Below, piece after piece: positions 34,263 to 45,920 of a stretch of 64,000 nt of DNA (its first letter is position 1; every line of letters starts with the position of its first letter). Origin of the DNA: Molossus alvarezi (taxonomy: Eukaryota; Chordata; Mammalia; Chiroptera; Molossidae). The notes below the pieces were generated by a model. It had not been told where the DNA came from. It searched no databases and saw only the letters and a program-made list of their open reading frames with translations. A program made the translations under genes and the position numbers. The stretch is from the NCBI GenBank assembly GCA_037176705.1, contig CM073886.1, forward strand, positions 89,997,501 to 90,061,500. The letters run 5' to 3'.

Positions 34263-36420
34263 TATAATACAAGGGGAAGGCACATTTTTATTCACTCATT
34301 ACACATTCCCTAAGGGCCTGCCAGGGCCCAGGGAACGCAAAGGTGCTCTGAGGGATACAGGCCATACCTGGCCTGGGACACTTCTCTTCGGAGAGGCCAC
34401 GCTCTCGGAAGTGCTCTTTCAGTCACAGAGACAGCTGACGGGATTCTTGGCTCTCTGGTCAAGGCTCCTCCGAGGCCTGACTCTTCCCAGGCTACCGAAG
34501 ATGGAAGCCTCGCAGCCACATACACCCGCTCGGCCTCGCGGTCCTGTGGCCTGGCGCCTGGCGGGATGGAAGTCCCTCTGATGATCTGTCTTCTCTCCCC
34601 ACTTCATATTGTACTTCATTTCTCCTGACCCCATCTCTTCCCACAGGACGGACTCCCCCGTTTCCCAGAACACACACTCCATGGAAAACAAACCCCCTAG
34701 CCTCACTTTTTTCACCAACTACTCTGCCTCATTGTTTTAACTGAAACCTAGCTCTGGCCTGGAGACACCCTTTGCCTTTCAACAAAATTCTGTTCTACTC
34801 ACTACGCCCCGGTGCGCCAGGGTGCGAGGGGCGCCTGAGGAGAGCCTGACGGGAAGCAGGCCTCACTCTGGACTGCTCCCCTCCCTCCTGGAAGCCGACA
34901 CCACACACTGTGAGGGCTGGCGTCTGCTCCTCCCCTCTGCCCTTGGAGCCCCGCTTACGCCTCATCGCTGGGAGTGGAGGAAGCTTTTCCCGACCCATCG
35001 TCTTTGCCCCTTGTTTGTCCAGGATCGTAGCTAGAAATGTTCAAAGCGTCTTTTTCTCTCATGACACTCACTGTTTTGATATTCAAGGTCTTATTTTGAT
35101 ACAACAAAGCAGAACCAGGCAGCTCTTTGCTTTGCATTCCTGCCGGAACGTCCTAATCTCCCCTGAGACAATGAAAGCCTCTGCGGAACATGTTCATGAC
35201 AAAAACTCACCCCCAAAAGAATGTCTCTGCCAGCCTCCTGCCCGCTGCCTGCTGCAGACGAGGTGGGAGGGGAGGGGTGGCCCTGGGAGAGGAGGGGCAT
35301 GAGAAGTTATTCAAAGCTTGTTTAGGAAAACACGCAGAGAGAGGTACGAGGGAGCTATCAGCCAGTAGTTTCCTGTCGCATCCTTCTCCCCCTCCCCCAG
35401 CCCCGCACCCAAAGCGGCAGCAGCACCACTCCTGGCTCCTGGTATTTGCACCCACCTCAGTGAAAGGGGAGGGAGCAGTCAACTGGGTTTCTAAGTCGAT
35501 TTTTTAAATTCATGGCAGTTAGTTGTCTCCAGAGCCAGGGCATTTTTGATTTGCAAGAACCTGACAAGAGTAAGAAAAGATGGTGAAACTCCAACAGGGA
35601 CTGCTAGTCTCAGGGAAGCCACTGGGTCCTGGGGCTGATGAGGAGCAGAATCCACTCACTTCCTCCGGGCTTGAGGGTGTAAACAAACTTAGAGGACCCT
35701 GGGGGAAGGCCAGGAGAAAGAGGAGGGGCAGAGTCCTCAAGGGGGGAAGGTGTGCTGACAGGGCCAGTTCACCCTGCATTATCTGGGTCCAGACACTCCA
35801 GACTCGAGACGAAGTTTCTGCTCCCCAGAAGAAGGGGGATTTGAAAGCGACACTGCTATAAGGAAAAAAGATGTTACATTTCTGCACTACACTTCAGGTT
35901 TGACCTATACCCACCATACCTACCGACAGGTAGACTGTCCCCCAATTCCACGCTCACAAACTCATTATTCACAGCCTATTTCCTACCTATTGCCCCCCTT
36001 GCCCTTCAATGACCTCTAATTGCACTTTATTTCCCAATTCCTTACCGGAACATGGGCAGGTGAGCCATGATCCATCTCTACTTCCTGCTCCTACCGTCCC
36101 TCCTTCCTCTCCGCTGTTCACTGTGCTCGTCCCCACTGAGCTCACAGCTCCCCAACCACACTGGCCTTATTTCAGTGCTCCAGCTTGCCAAACCCCCCAC
36201 GCCCCCACCCCAAACCCCCATCCCCATGCTTCCCATTCCTCTGATCCCTCTGTTCCATGGCCTGCCCAGGCTCTCTTCCTAAGGCTTCTCAACCTCCAGC
36301 TGGGGCTGCCGGGGCACATCTTTGCCTCCCAGGAGGCTCCATGCCCCCCCCCCCACCCCAGGTCTCCATCTGGGCACTGAGAGCATTTCCTGCATAAATT
36401 CACCTTATCTGTAATTGTTT
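34263..36420. other. Unique, C- and T-rich sequence
   Basis: About 2.2 kb. A faint L2-like piece may lie at 34275-34400 (CCTAAGGGCCTGCCAGGGCC). The part at 35040-35220 is repeat-free and may be conserved non-coding. A C-rich run occurs at 36340-36362. Frames on both strands have no recognisable domains. Confidence 0.4.
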
Positions 36421-36424
36421 CTTT

Positions 36425-36560
36425 GGTTGTTGTGGACTTTCACCTCAGCTAGCATGTAAACTTCATGAAGACAAAGACCACATCACCCACACTTTATCCT
36501 TTATTTGCAGGGACTAGCCCAGTGCCTGGCGCTCAGTGGGTATTTGTTCCATAAAGGAAT
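36425..36560 (+). repeat. L2 LINE 3' end
   Basis: CATGTAAACTTCATGAAGAC, then GACTAGCCCAGTGCCTGGCG and CTCAGTGGGTATTTGTTCC match the order of the L2 3' terminus. Confidence 0.75.
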
Positions 36561-36749
36561 GAGCAAACCCCAGTTTCCTGCCTATGGAACTTCTCTGATG
36601 AGCCAGACAGTGAAGTTTGCTCTGTTGATGTGGGTAATGCCTCCACAACATCTGTTTACAGTACCCCAGGGAGCACTTTGCTCTAACAAGCCCAAGAATT
36701 TACATCCCCAAGAAACACATGTGGTTACTAGTGACATTAAACTAGTGGT

Positions 36750-36850
36750 GAGCAACCTTTTCTGCTTGAAAGCCAACTCAGAAAAAAATACAAATGTTTA
36801 TGATCAGCATTTTAACATTTAATATGAAAGTAACTGAATCCTATTGAGAT
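36750..36850 (+). mobile_element. Possible hAT-like fragment (left end only)
   Basis: The block CTAGTGGTGAGCAACCTTTT followed by AAAGCCAACTCAGAAAAAAA resembles the left end of hAT elements that start CAGTGGT. No right terminus was found. Confidence 0.3.
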
Positions 36851-36894
36851 GGTAATAGGAGCATCTTTTGTTATTCATAACAAGCCCCTGTCAA

Positions 36895-37570
36895 CCTTAG
36901 CTAAGTTTATGCTAATGAGGTGACTCTTGATGAGCCCCTAGCTAGTTTCAGGATGAGAGCTGATTGCCAGAAGAACCAACCACGTGATCAGAAGATTGGA
37001 AATTTCAGCCCCAACACCAGGTCTGGGGAAGGGAAAGGGGCTGGAGATTGAGTTCAGTTACCAATGGGCAATGGCTTAATGATTCATGCCTGTGTAATGA
37101 AGCCTCCATAAAAGCCCCTGGACAATGTGGTTTAGAGAGTTTCCAGGTTGGGTGAGCACATCAAGGTGTGGGAAGGTGCTGAGCCTGGAGAGGTCATGCA
37201 AGATCTGTGTTCCTTCCCCCATACCTGGCCCTGTATATCCCTTCCATTGCTGTTCCTGAGTTATATGCTTTATAATAAATCAGAAATAATAAGTAAAGCA
37301 GTCCTGAGTTCTGTGGGTTATTCTAGCAAACTATCCAACCTGAGGAAGGGGGCATGGGAACCCCTGAATTTATAGCTGGCTGTTCAGAAGTACCAGTGAC
37401 AGTCTGGGACTTGTGACTGGCACTTAAAGTGGGGTGCTCTTGTGGGACTAAGCCCTTAACCTGTGGAATCTGACACTAACTTCAAGTAGAGAGTATGAAG
37501 ATGGAACGGATTTTGGGGTACCCAGCTGGTGTCGGAGTTGAGTGCTGTTGGAAAAGACAAAGCTTTTGGT
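36895..37570 (+). mobile_element. Solitary ERV-type LTR (family unresolved)
   Basis: The order ACCAATGGGCAATGGCTTAA, AATGAAGCCTCCATAAAAGC, GGTTGGGTGAGCACATCAAG, TTATAATAAATCAGAAATAA, TTATTCTAGCAAACTATCCA, GGACTTGTGACTGGCAC and ACCCAGCTGGTGTCGGAG is that of a mammalian gammaretrovirus-like LTR. CATAAAA could be its old TATA region and AATAAA its poly(A) signal. No internal viral genes are adjacent, so this is a recombined solo LTR. It is diverged and I cannot fix its family or exact ends. Confidence 0.6.
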
Positions 37571-37812
37571 GTCAGAAGTACTGTCCATAAAAGCAGTTCA
37601 GCATCTTATCTTTTTGGCCTTAAGTGTTTATCAGACTTTAAAGTCATAATCTCCCAAGTAAGATCAACACACCCAAAAAGTACCCAAGAGTATTTATTGG
37701 ATTACAGGATGTCTATTTTTGCCTCATCCATTAAAAATATATACTGTTTAAATATATATAGAACATGTGAAATATATATATTGTAACCGGGTGTATATTT
37801 AAAACTTCCTAC

Positions 37813-37913
37813 TATACCTCCCCTAATACATATACACACCCTCCTAAGCTTGGGTTCCCCACTCCCAGTGTGATAGAATCTCCTCTCCCTTCAGGGTATG
37901 GGACCTGGAGCAA
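37813..37913 (+). repeat. 101-bp duplicated segment, copy 1
   Basis: It runs from TATACCTCCCCTAATACA to GGGACCTGGAGCAA. Copy 2 begins 376 bases downstream and differs by a single T/C. Confidence 0.95.
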
Positions 37914-37974
37914 TGCTTAAAAAACATTGAAGGCTATTAATGTCACATCCGCAAATGTATTAAATTATTTCATC

Positions 37975-38140
37975 CTTGAAACAATAGAAGAGACGCTATG
38001 ATTCACACCTCACAGGTGGGAAAACTGAAAGTCAGATGTATATTGACTATGTCAATGTCACACAGAATGTGATGAGCAGAGCATAGGCTGAAATGTGTTC
38101 ATGACATTCCATACACCTACTGACTGACTCCCCGTCTGTG
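37975..38140 (-). repeat. MIR SINE (diverged) between the duplicated copies
   Basis: CACCTCACAGGTGGGAAAAC, then GTCAATGTCACACAGAATGT and GATGAGCAGAGCATAGGCTG match the reverse MIR core loosely. Confidence 0.5.
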
Positions 38141-38188
38141 TCAGGCTGTAGGGCAGGTGTTGGGGCTAAGAAGAAGACAAATAAAATA

Positions 38189-38289
38189 TATACCTCCCCT
38201 AATACATATACACACCCTCCTAAGCTTGGGTCCCCCACTCCCAGTGTGATAGAATCTCCTCTCCCTTCAGGGTATGGGACCTGGAGCAA
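38189..38289 (+). repeat. 101-bp duplicated segment, copy 2
   Basis: Same segment as 37813-37913 with one substitution in the GGGTTCCCC/GGGTCCCCC position. The flanks differ completely between copies. Confidence 0.95.
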
Positions 38290-38632
38290 CAGTGTGGCTA
38301 CTGCCAGTGTCCTAGGGCCCTCCTCTCTGCTCCTTGCCTGCCTTCCTGTCTCGCCCCTCCAACCCTGGGGAAACACAAGGATCTGAGGCTCAGGAGTTTT
38401 GCCTGACGTGAGTCTAGAGACACCCTGGAGAGTGGCCAGGTCCCTCTGGTGTGGCAGCATGTCAGAATGGGCACCTGGCGGCTGCTAGAGAACCAAGCAG
38501 GGACCTAGTTCCTGGAACTGAGAAAAGAGGCAGAAGCTTGCTAACCAGGAGGGAAGCAAATGCTGGCTTATTACATCACCAGCAATCCTGCAGAAGTGCT
38601 TCGATTTCCTCACCTCAAAACAGAACTCTTTT
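38290..38632. other. Unique sequence, nothing recognised
   Basis: About 340 bp with no recognised gene or repeat. Confidence 0.5.
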
Positions 38633-38877
38633 GCCCACCTGGTGTGGCTCAGTGGATTGAGTGTCATCCCAGGGACTGAAAGGTCCCAGTTCCACTCCCA
38701 GTCAGGGCACATGTCTGGGTTAGAGGTTTGATCCCCAGTAGGGGCATGTAGGGGACATGCAGGAGGCAGATGATCAATGCCTCTCTATGACATCATTGTT
38801 TCTATCTCTCTCTCTCTCTGTTCCTTTCTTTCTAGAAATACAATAAAAGCATATTTTAAAAAAATAAAACATCAAGA
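38633..38877 (+). mobile_element. Ves SINE (short-tail type), hit by L1 in its tail
   Basis: Head GCCCACCTGGTGTGGCTCAG, B-box CCCAGTTCCACTCCC, a small internal duplication near GGGGCATGTAGGGGACATG, and an A-rich tail. The full-length L1 is inserted at the end of this tail (duplication from 38860). Confidence 0.88.
38860..38877 (+). repeat. L1 target-site duplication, left copy
   Basis: AAAAATAAAACATCAAGA. The right copy at 44975-44992 differs only by C to G. Confidence 0.88.
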
Positions 38878-39685
38878 TTCCAAAATGCAGAGTAAATGGA
38901 ACCTACAGATCATCTCCCAGGACCAAACTGGAATTACAACTAAAATAAAGACATATCATCCAGAAAAAGTAACAAAAAAGCAGCTTGAGAGGACCATATA
39001 ACCAGGGACACTGAACCGATCCTGGTAGGATTGTGGAGGCGTGAGAGGGGGCTGGGAGGCCACTGACAGCAGCGGCTTTAGCTGTGAGCAGCGCCCTAGG
39101 AGTTAAACTCCCAAGCGGCTGCACAGTGTAGAGCTGGGGCAGACGCTAAAATAGCCACAGCCACCCACCTTGGGCTCCGGCAGAGGGAGGGCGGACTGGA
39201 CTGAAACTGTGTGGGGATACTCCAGATTTGGAGGGCACTCAGAGCTTTTGCTGAGTTGCAGCCACACAGGACAGTGGTCATCTTACTCCTTCCCAGGGCC
39301 CTAGGGAGAGGCAGCAGCCCCTCCTGCAGAGATTCAACCCCTCCTGATGAGCCATTGAAATGCAAATTGAGGCTCATTACCAACCAGCATCTGCCCCACA
39401 CTGCGGAAATCCCCTTACACTAAACACCAGAGGGAGTTTTTCATTCAACTGAGAACCCAAGACTCTTCAAGTAACCTCAACTAATAGTCTCCAGGCAAAA
39501 AGCTAGAGGATAACTGAACTGTTCCTAGGCTAGCAACTCTAGCCAGGAAAGTACGACTTGACAGTGGTGTTTAACGTGGGTCCTCCCACGCTCATCCAAA
39601 CCCAGTAGAGGGAGCCACAAACAACAGAATACCAATACCCACAGGGAAAATTTGCCAGGCTCCAAAGTCCACTGAGATAGCCAAA

Positions 39686-40559
39686 ATGGTGAAACACAGG
39701 AACAAATCCCAAATGAAAGAACAAGAGACCTCTATCAAAGATGAGATAAATGAAACGCAGTTAAGCAAGTTTACAAATCAGAGCCATGATCTTGAGGAAG
39801 CTCAAAGCATGTGTAAGGACATGAGCACCATGAGCAAAGACATAGAAACATTGAAAATCAACCAATTGGAAATGAATAATGACATAGCAGAAATAAAGAA
39901 CACATTGGTAGGACTAAACAGAAGAACAGAGCAAGCTGAGGACTGGATCAGTGTATTAGAAGACAGGGTAGAAAAAATCAACCAACCAGAAAACCAAAAG
40001 GAAAAAAACAGTTAAAAAACAGGAAGACAGCTTAAGAGAATGGTGGGACAACTGGAAACATAATAATATTCGCATCATAGGAGTCCCCAGAGAAGAATAA
40101 AATGTGTAAGGGTTAGAGAATATATTTGAAGAAATAGTGACAGAAAACTTCCCTAATTTGGTGAAGGAAGAAGGCATTCAAGTTCAAGAAGCACTGAGAG
40201 CTCCAAGTAAGAAGAACCCAAACAGGCTCACACCAAGACACATAATAATTAAAATGCCAAAAATTAAACACAAAGTGAGAATCCTAAAGGCAGCAAGAGA
40301 TAAGCAACATGTTACCTACAAAGGAAACCCCATAAGGCTCTCAGATGACTTCTCAACAGAAACACTACAGGTCAGAAGGGAATGGCATGAAGTAATCAAG
40401 GTCATGAAAAACAAGGATCTGAATCCAAGACTACTCTACCCAGCAAGGCTATCATTCAAAATAGAAGGTCAAATAAAGAGCTTCCCAGACAAAAAAAGGC
40501 TAAGGGAATACATTAGCACCAAACCAGCACTGCAAGAAATGTTAAAAGCACTGCTATAA
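39686..40559 (+). pseudogene. L1 ORF1 pseudogene
   Basis: L1 ORF1 proteins are trimeric RNA-binding chaperones that package L1 RNA in cytoplasmic particles. Starting at ATG 39686, the frame gives 109 residues, including a lysine/glutamate-rich coiled-coil region (SKDIETLKINQLEMNNDIAE). It stops at 40013-40015. A different frame continues with the RRM part (NNIRIIGVPREE, near 40062), meets a second stop, and resumes at 40137 as a 140-residue C-terminal domain containing PRHIIIKMPKI and LSDDFSTETLQVRREW. At least one frameshift and two stops separate the parts. It has about the length of a normal L1 ORF1 overall, and no function is expected. Confidence 0.9.
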
Positions 40560-40604
40560 TTAGTAGAAGAAATAGAAAGAAAAATATAACCACACTAAAC
40601 AAAA

Positions 40605-43600
40605 ATGGCAATAAATAAATACATATCAATAATCACCTTAAGTGTAAATAGATTGAATGCTCTGATAAAAAGACACAGAGTAGCCCTGGCCGGTTCGGCT
40701 CAGCGGTTGGAGCGTCAGCCTTCAGTCCACAGAGACCAGGGTTCGGTTCCCGCTAAGGGCATGTACCTAAGCTGCAGTTTGTCCCTGGCCCTGGTTGGGT
40801 CGTGCGGGTGGCAGGCACTTAATGTGTCCCTTTCACATCAACGTTTCTCTCTCTCTCTTCCTCTCTCCCCCTCCCACTTTATATGAAAAAAAAAATGGAA
40901 AAATGTCCTCAGGTGAGGATAAAAAAAAAAAAAGACATAGAGTAGCTGACTGGATAAAAAAGCATGACTCCTATATAAGTTTGTTAAAAGAGACCCATCT
41001 CACAACAAAAGACTCATGTAGGTTGAAAGTGAAGGGATGGAAAAAAATCTTCCAAGCAAACGAAAAGGAAAAAAAGCTGGGGTAGCAATACTCATATCTG
41101 ATAAAATGGATTTCAAAATAAACGCCATAACTAGAGACAAAGAAGGCCACTACATAATATTGAAAGGTTCTATCCAACAGGAAGATATAACCTTGATAAA
41201 CATAAATGCACCCAATATAGGAGCACCAAAATATATTAAAAATCTTCTGGAGGACTTCAAAGGAGAAATCAATAGCAATACAATCATAGCAAGGGACTTC
41301 AACAACCCACTGACATCACTGGATAGATCCTCTAGACAAAAAATTAGCAAGGAAACAGAGACTCTAAATGAAGCACTAGACCAAATGGATTTAATAGATA
41401 TCTACAGAGAATTACACTCCAAAACTACAGAATTCACATTCTTCTCAAGTGCACATGGGACATTCTCAAAGATAGACCACATGTTAGGGCACAAACTAAG
41501 TCTCTACAAGTTCAAGAAGACTAAAATCATATCAAGCATCTTCTCGGATCACAATGGCATGAAACTAGAAACCAATTGCAACAAGAACATACAAAGACAT
41601 TGGAACACATGGAGGCTAAATAGCATGTTATTAAACAATAAATGGGTTACTGAGGAGATCAAGGAAGAAACTAAAAACTTCCTGGAAACCAATGAAATGA
41701 AGACACAACAACACAAAATCTATGGAATGCAGCAAAAGCAATTCTGAGAGGGAAGTTCATAGCACTACAGGCCTACCTCAAAAAACAAGAAAAATCATTA
41801 ATAGACTATCTAACCTCACAACTTAAAGAACTAGAGAGCAAACAAAAATAAAACCCCAGAGCAAGTAGAAGGAGGGAAATAGTAAAGATCAGAGCAGAAA
41901 TAAATGACATAGAGTTCAAAAAAAAAAAAAATTCAAAGGATCAATGAAACAAAGAGCTGGTTTTTCAAAAAGAGAAACAAGATTGATGGACACCAAGAAA
42001 CAAAGAGAGAGAACCCAAATACACAAAATCAGAAATGAAGGAGGAGAAGTAACAACTGACACCACAGAAATACAAAAGATCGTTAACGACTACTATGAAC
42101 AATTATATGGCAACAAATTTGACAATCTAAGCAAAATGGACAAATTTTTAGAAACACATAGTCTCCCAAAACTGGACCAGGAAGAGATAGAAAACTTGAA
42201 CAAACCAATAACAAAAGAAGAAATTGAAGATGTAATCAAGACTCTCCCAGCAAACAAAAGCCCAGGCCCGGATAGCTTCACGGGGGAGTTTTACTGAACA
42301 TTCAAAGAAGAACTAACACCCATTCTCCTCAAACTATTTCAAAAAATTCAAGAAGAAGGAAGACTTCCAAACTCGTTTTATGAAGCCAGCATAATTCTAA
42401 TTCCAAAACCAGAAAAAGAAACTACAAAGAAAGAAAACTACAAGCCAATATCCCAGATGAACATAGACGCCAAAATCCTGAACAAAATACTAGCAAACCG
42501 GCTCCAGCAATACACCAAAAAATTATCCACCATGACCAAGTGGGATTCATCCCAAGGATGCAAAGCTGGTACAATATTCGCAAATCAATAAAAGTGATAC
42601 ACCACATAAATAAAATGAAGAATAAAAACCACATGATCATATCAATAGATGCTGAAAAAACCTTCAACAAAAACCAGCATCCATTTCTGATAAAAACGCT
42701 CAGCAATGTGGGAATAGAGGGATCATATCTAGACATAATAAAGGCCATATATGAAAGACCTACAGCCAACATCATACTCAATGGGCAAAAACTAAAAACA
42801 TTTCCCTTAAGAACAGGAACAAGGCAAGGATGCCCACTTTTTCCACTCTTATTTAACATAGGACTGGAAGTCTTAGCCACAGCAATCAGACAGGAAGAAA
42901 AAATAAAAGGGATCCAAATTGGAAAGGAGGAAGTGAAACTGTCATTATTCACAGATGACATGATACTATATGTAGAAAACCCCAAAGACTCCATCAAAAA
43001 TTTACTAGACTTAATAAATGAATTTGGCAAAGTAGCAGGATACAAAATTAACGCCAAGAAATCGATGGCATTCTTATACACCAAGGATGAACTCACAGAA
43101 AGAGAAACTAAAAAAACAATCCCATTTACCATTGTGGCAAAAAAATTAAGATACCTAGGAATAAACTTAACCAAAGAAATAAAGGATCTATTCGCAGAAA
43201 ACTACAGGACATTGAAAAAAAGAAATAGAGGAAGATATAAAAAAGTGGAAGCACATATACCCTGTTCATGGATTGGGAGAATTAACATCATTAAAATGTC
43301 CATATTACCCAAAGCAATCTATAGATTCAATGCATTCCCCATCAAAATGCCAACGGCATACTTCACAGAATTAGAACAAGTACTTCAAAAGTTCATATGG
43401 AACCAAAAAAGACCTCGAATAGCCACAGCAATCTTGAAAAGGAAGAACAAAGTTGCAGGGATCACATTACCAGATTTCAGGTTATACTACAAAGCCACCG
43501 TAATCAAAACAGCCTGGTACAGGTACAAGAACAGGCATATAGACCAGTGGAACAGAACGGAGAAGCCAGAAATGGACCCAAGGCAATATGCTTAATTAAT

Positions 43601-44701
43601 ATTTGACAAAGTGGCAAGAGCATACAGTGGAGTAAGGACAGCCTCTTTAATAAATGGTGCTGGGAAAATTGGACAGCTACATGCAGAAAAATGAAACTAA
43701 GTCATCAACTTACACCATACACAAGAATAAACTCAAAATGGATAAAAGACTTAAATGTGACCCATGAATCCATAAAAATCTTAGAAGAAAATGTAGGCAA
43801 CAAAATTTCAGACATCACACAGCAGAATTTTCACTGATACATCACCCAAGGCAACAGAAACCAAGGAGAAATTGAACACATGGGACTACATCAAACTCAA
43901 AATCTTCTGCACAGCAAAAGAAACAACCATAAAAATGGAAAGGCAACCCACTGTATGGGAGAGCATCATTTCCAATGATACATCAGATAAGGAGTTCATT
44001 TCCAAAATATATAGAGTACTCATACAATTCAACAAAAGGAAGACAAAGAACCCAATTAAAAAATGAGCAGTTTAAAAAATAAACACCTCCCCAAACAGGA
44101 CATACAAATGGCCAAGAGACATATGCAGAAATGCTCAACATCACTAATCATTAGAGACATGCAAATTAAAACAACTATGAGGTCTCACCTCACACCTGTC
44201 AGAAAGGCCACTATCAACAAATCATCAAACAACAAGTGTTAGCAAGGGTGTAGAGAAAAGAGGACTCTAGTACACTGCTGGTAGGAATGCAGACTGGTGC
44301 AGCCACTTTGGATAACACTATGGGGTTACCTCACAAAATTAAAATTGAACTTTCATTTGACCCAGTGATCCCACTTCTAGGAATATACCCTAAGAAGCCT
44401 GAAACATCCATCAGAAAGAATATATGTACCCCCATGTTTGTAGCAGCACTATTTACAATAGCTAATATCTGGAAACAGCCCAAGTGCCCATCAGTTACTT
44501 ACAGTTACTTATAAAAAATGGACACTTGGGATAAAAAAATGGTGGTACATATACACAATGGAGTACTATACAGCTGTAAGAAAGAAAGATCTCTTATCCT
44601 TTGAGACGACATGGAGGGACCTGGAAAGTATTATCCTAAGCGAAACAAGCCAAGCAGAAAAAGACAAATACCACATGATTTCACTTATTTGTGGAATATA
44701 A
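40605..44701 (+). pseudogene. L1 ORF2 (endonuclease-reverse transcriptase) pseudogene
   Basis: ORF2 encodes an AP-like endonuclease, a reverse transcriptase and a cysteine-rich C-terminus that together copy L1 RNA into DNA. Here the endonuclease part begins MAINKYISIITLSVNRLNAL. The asparagine expected in the LNVNG motif reads serine, while KETHL, ARDFNNP and SDHNG are present. A Ves interrupts this domain at 40684-40928. The RT part (42540-43595, 351 residues) keeps the FTDD acidic pair, but the motif usually read FADD has A to T, and SIDAEKTFN shows D to N at its end. Frames shift between 41747, 41944, 42540 and 44287. The end is marked by HMISLICGI and a stop at 44699-44701. Confidence 0.93.
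40684..40928 (+). mobile_element. Ves SINE inserted in L1 ORF2
   Basis: Head CCCTGGCCGGTTCGGCTCAG, B-box GGGTTCGGTTCC and tail ATGTCCTCAGGTGAGGATAA. The duplication AAAAAGACACAGAGTAG (40667-40683) and AAAAAGACATAGAGTAG (40929-40945) is 16/17 identical and consists of L1 sequence, so this Ves is younger than the L1. Confidence 0.96.
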
Positions 44702-44974
44702 TGAACATAACAGTCTGAGGAATAGGGCAGACCCAGAGACATGGAAGTAGGGTACAGACTGACAACCCTCAGAAGAGGGGGTGGTGGGTGGAGGGAAGAG
44801 ATAAATCACAGAACTTATATGCATGTACGCATAACCAATGGATATAAACAACAAAGCCGGGGATGGTGTCAAGGGGATGGGGAGGAGGGTGTCAGTGGGG
44901 AAAAAAAGGAGAAACATCTGTAACAAAATAAATTAATAAAAAAAGATCTAAAAATTAATAAATAAATTAAAATA

Positions 44975-44992
44975 AAAAATAAAAGATCAAGA
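44975..44992 (+). repeat. L1 target-site duplication, right copy
   Basis: AAAAATAAAAGATCAAGA, pairing with 38860-38877. Confidence 0.88.
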
Positions 44993-45164
44993 GGAAAGCT
45001 GCTACTTACCACAACATATTCTTTTTCCCAAGAACTGGTGAGTTTGTTTCGTTTCTAGAACCAGTCCAGTAACTTCAGCATGCTTTCTCTTTCTGGGAAG
45101 GCACTTGGCATGGGAGTGATGTGCCCAGTGTGGTACAGGAAGTGGGAAGGGGAATTGACATCCA

Positions 45165-45330
45165 GGGTCCAGTCTAGTCTATCACTCATTAGCTGTGCGA
45201 GCCCGGACTTAACAGCTCTGAGTCTCTGTTTCTTCAGTCTTCATGTCAGACCTCCATCTGCCTTGCCCACTGCGCCGTTGTTGCAATATAACATTTTCAG
45301 AAACACAGTAAAGATTATAGCACAACCTTG
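45165..45330 (+). repeat. MIR SINE fragment
   Basis: TATCACTCATTAGCTGTGCG, then GACTTAACAGCTCTGAGTCT and CTGTTTCTTCAGTCTTCATG fit the MIR core in plus orientation. Confidence 0.65.
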
Positions 45331-45383
45331 TATTTATTTTTTTACTAGATTATGAGTTCCTTCAGGGTAGGAAGTATGTCCTT

Positions 45384-45905
45384 TTTTGCATTTTGTATTT
45401 TTTTGCATTTTGTATTTTTATTTTTTAATTACAGTTACTTGCAATATTATTTTGTATTGGTTTCCAGTGTATGGCATAATGGTCAGACAATCATATACTT
45501 TACAGAGTGTTCCCCCAATACTTCCAGTACCCACCTGGCACCATACAGAGTTATCATAATATTATTCACTATATTCCTTACGCTGTACTATACAGCCCCA
45601 GGAGTGCTTTGTAACCACCAATCTGTACTTCTCAATCCCTTCACCTTTTCCACCCATCCCCCAACCCCTCTCCCCTCTGACAACTACCAGTCTCTGTATC
45701 TATGAGTCTGTTTTAGTTTTGTTTGTTCATTTATTTTGTTCTTTAGATTCCACATATAAGTAAAATCATGGTATTTGTCTTTCTCTGACTGACTTCACTG
45801 AGCATAATACACTCTAGGTCCATCCATGCTGTTGCAAATGGTAAGATTTCACTCTTTTTGTGGTCAAGTAATATTCCATTGTATAGACGTACCACAGCTT
45901 TGAGT
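45384..45905 (-). mobile_element. Old L1 3' end (minus strand)
   Basis: Antisense old-L1 3' region: GGCATAATGGTCAGACAATC, ACTACCAGTCTCTGTATCTA, GATTCCACATATAAGTAAAA and AGTAATATTCCATTGTATAG. Near-repeats GTAGGAAGTATGTC (from 45367) and GTAGGAAGCATGTC (from 45906) look like its duplication with one mismatch. Confidence 0.85.
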
Positions 45906-45920
45906 GTAGGAAGCATGTCT

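Larger units (their letters stand above)
38878..44974 (+). mobile_element. Full-length L1 retrotransposon, inactive
   Basis: About 6.1 kb (5.85 kb without the nested Ves). A GC-richer 5'UTR of about 0.8 kb begins near the TCTCCCAGGACCAAACTGG motif. Then follow ORF1 (39686-40559), ORF2 (40605-44701), a 3'UTR and an A-rich tail. An 18-bp target-site duplication with one mismatch flanks it, so the copy entered as one full-length insertion by target-primed reverse transcription. Both frames are broken by stops and frameshifts. A Ves lies in ORF2. It is a fixed, dead copy. Confidence 0.93.

Noticed and set aside
42422..43174. 250-codon minus-strand open frame
   Set aside because: Antisense shadow of the L1 reverse transcriptase region, which is recognisable on the plus strand.
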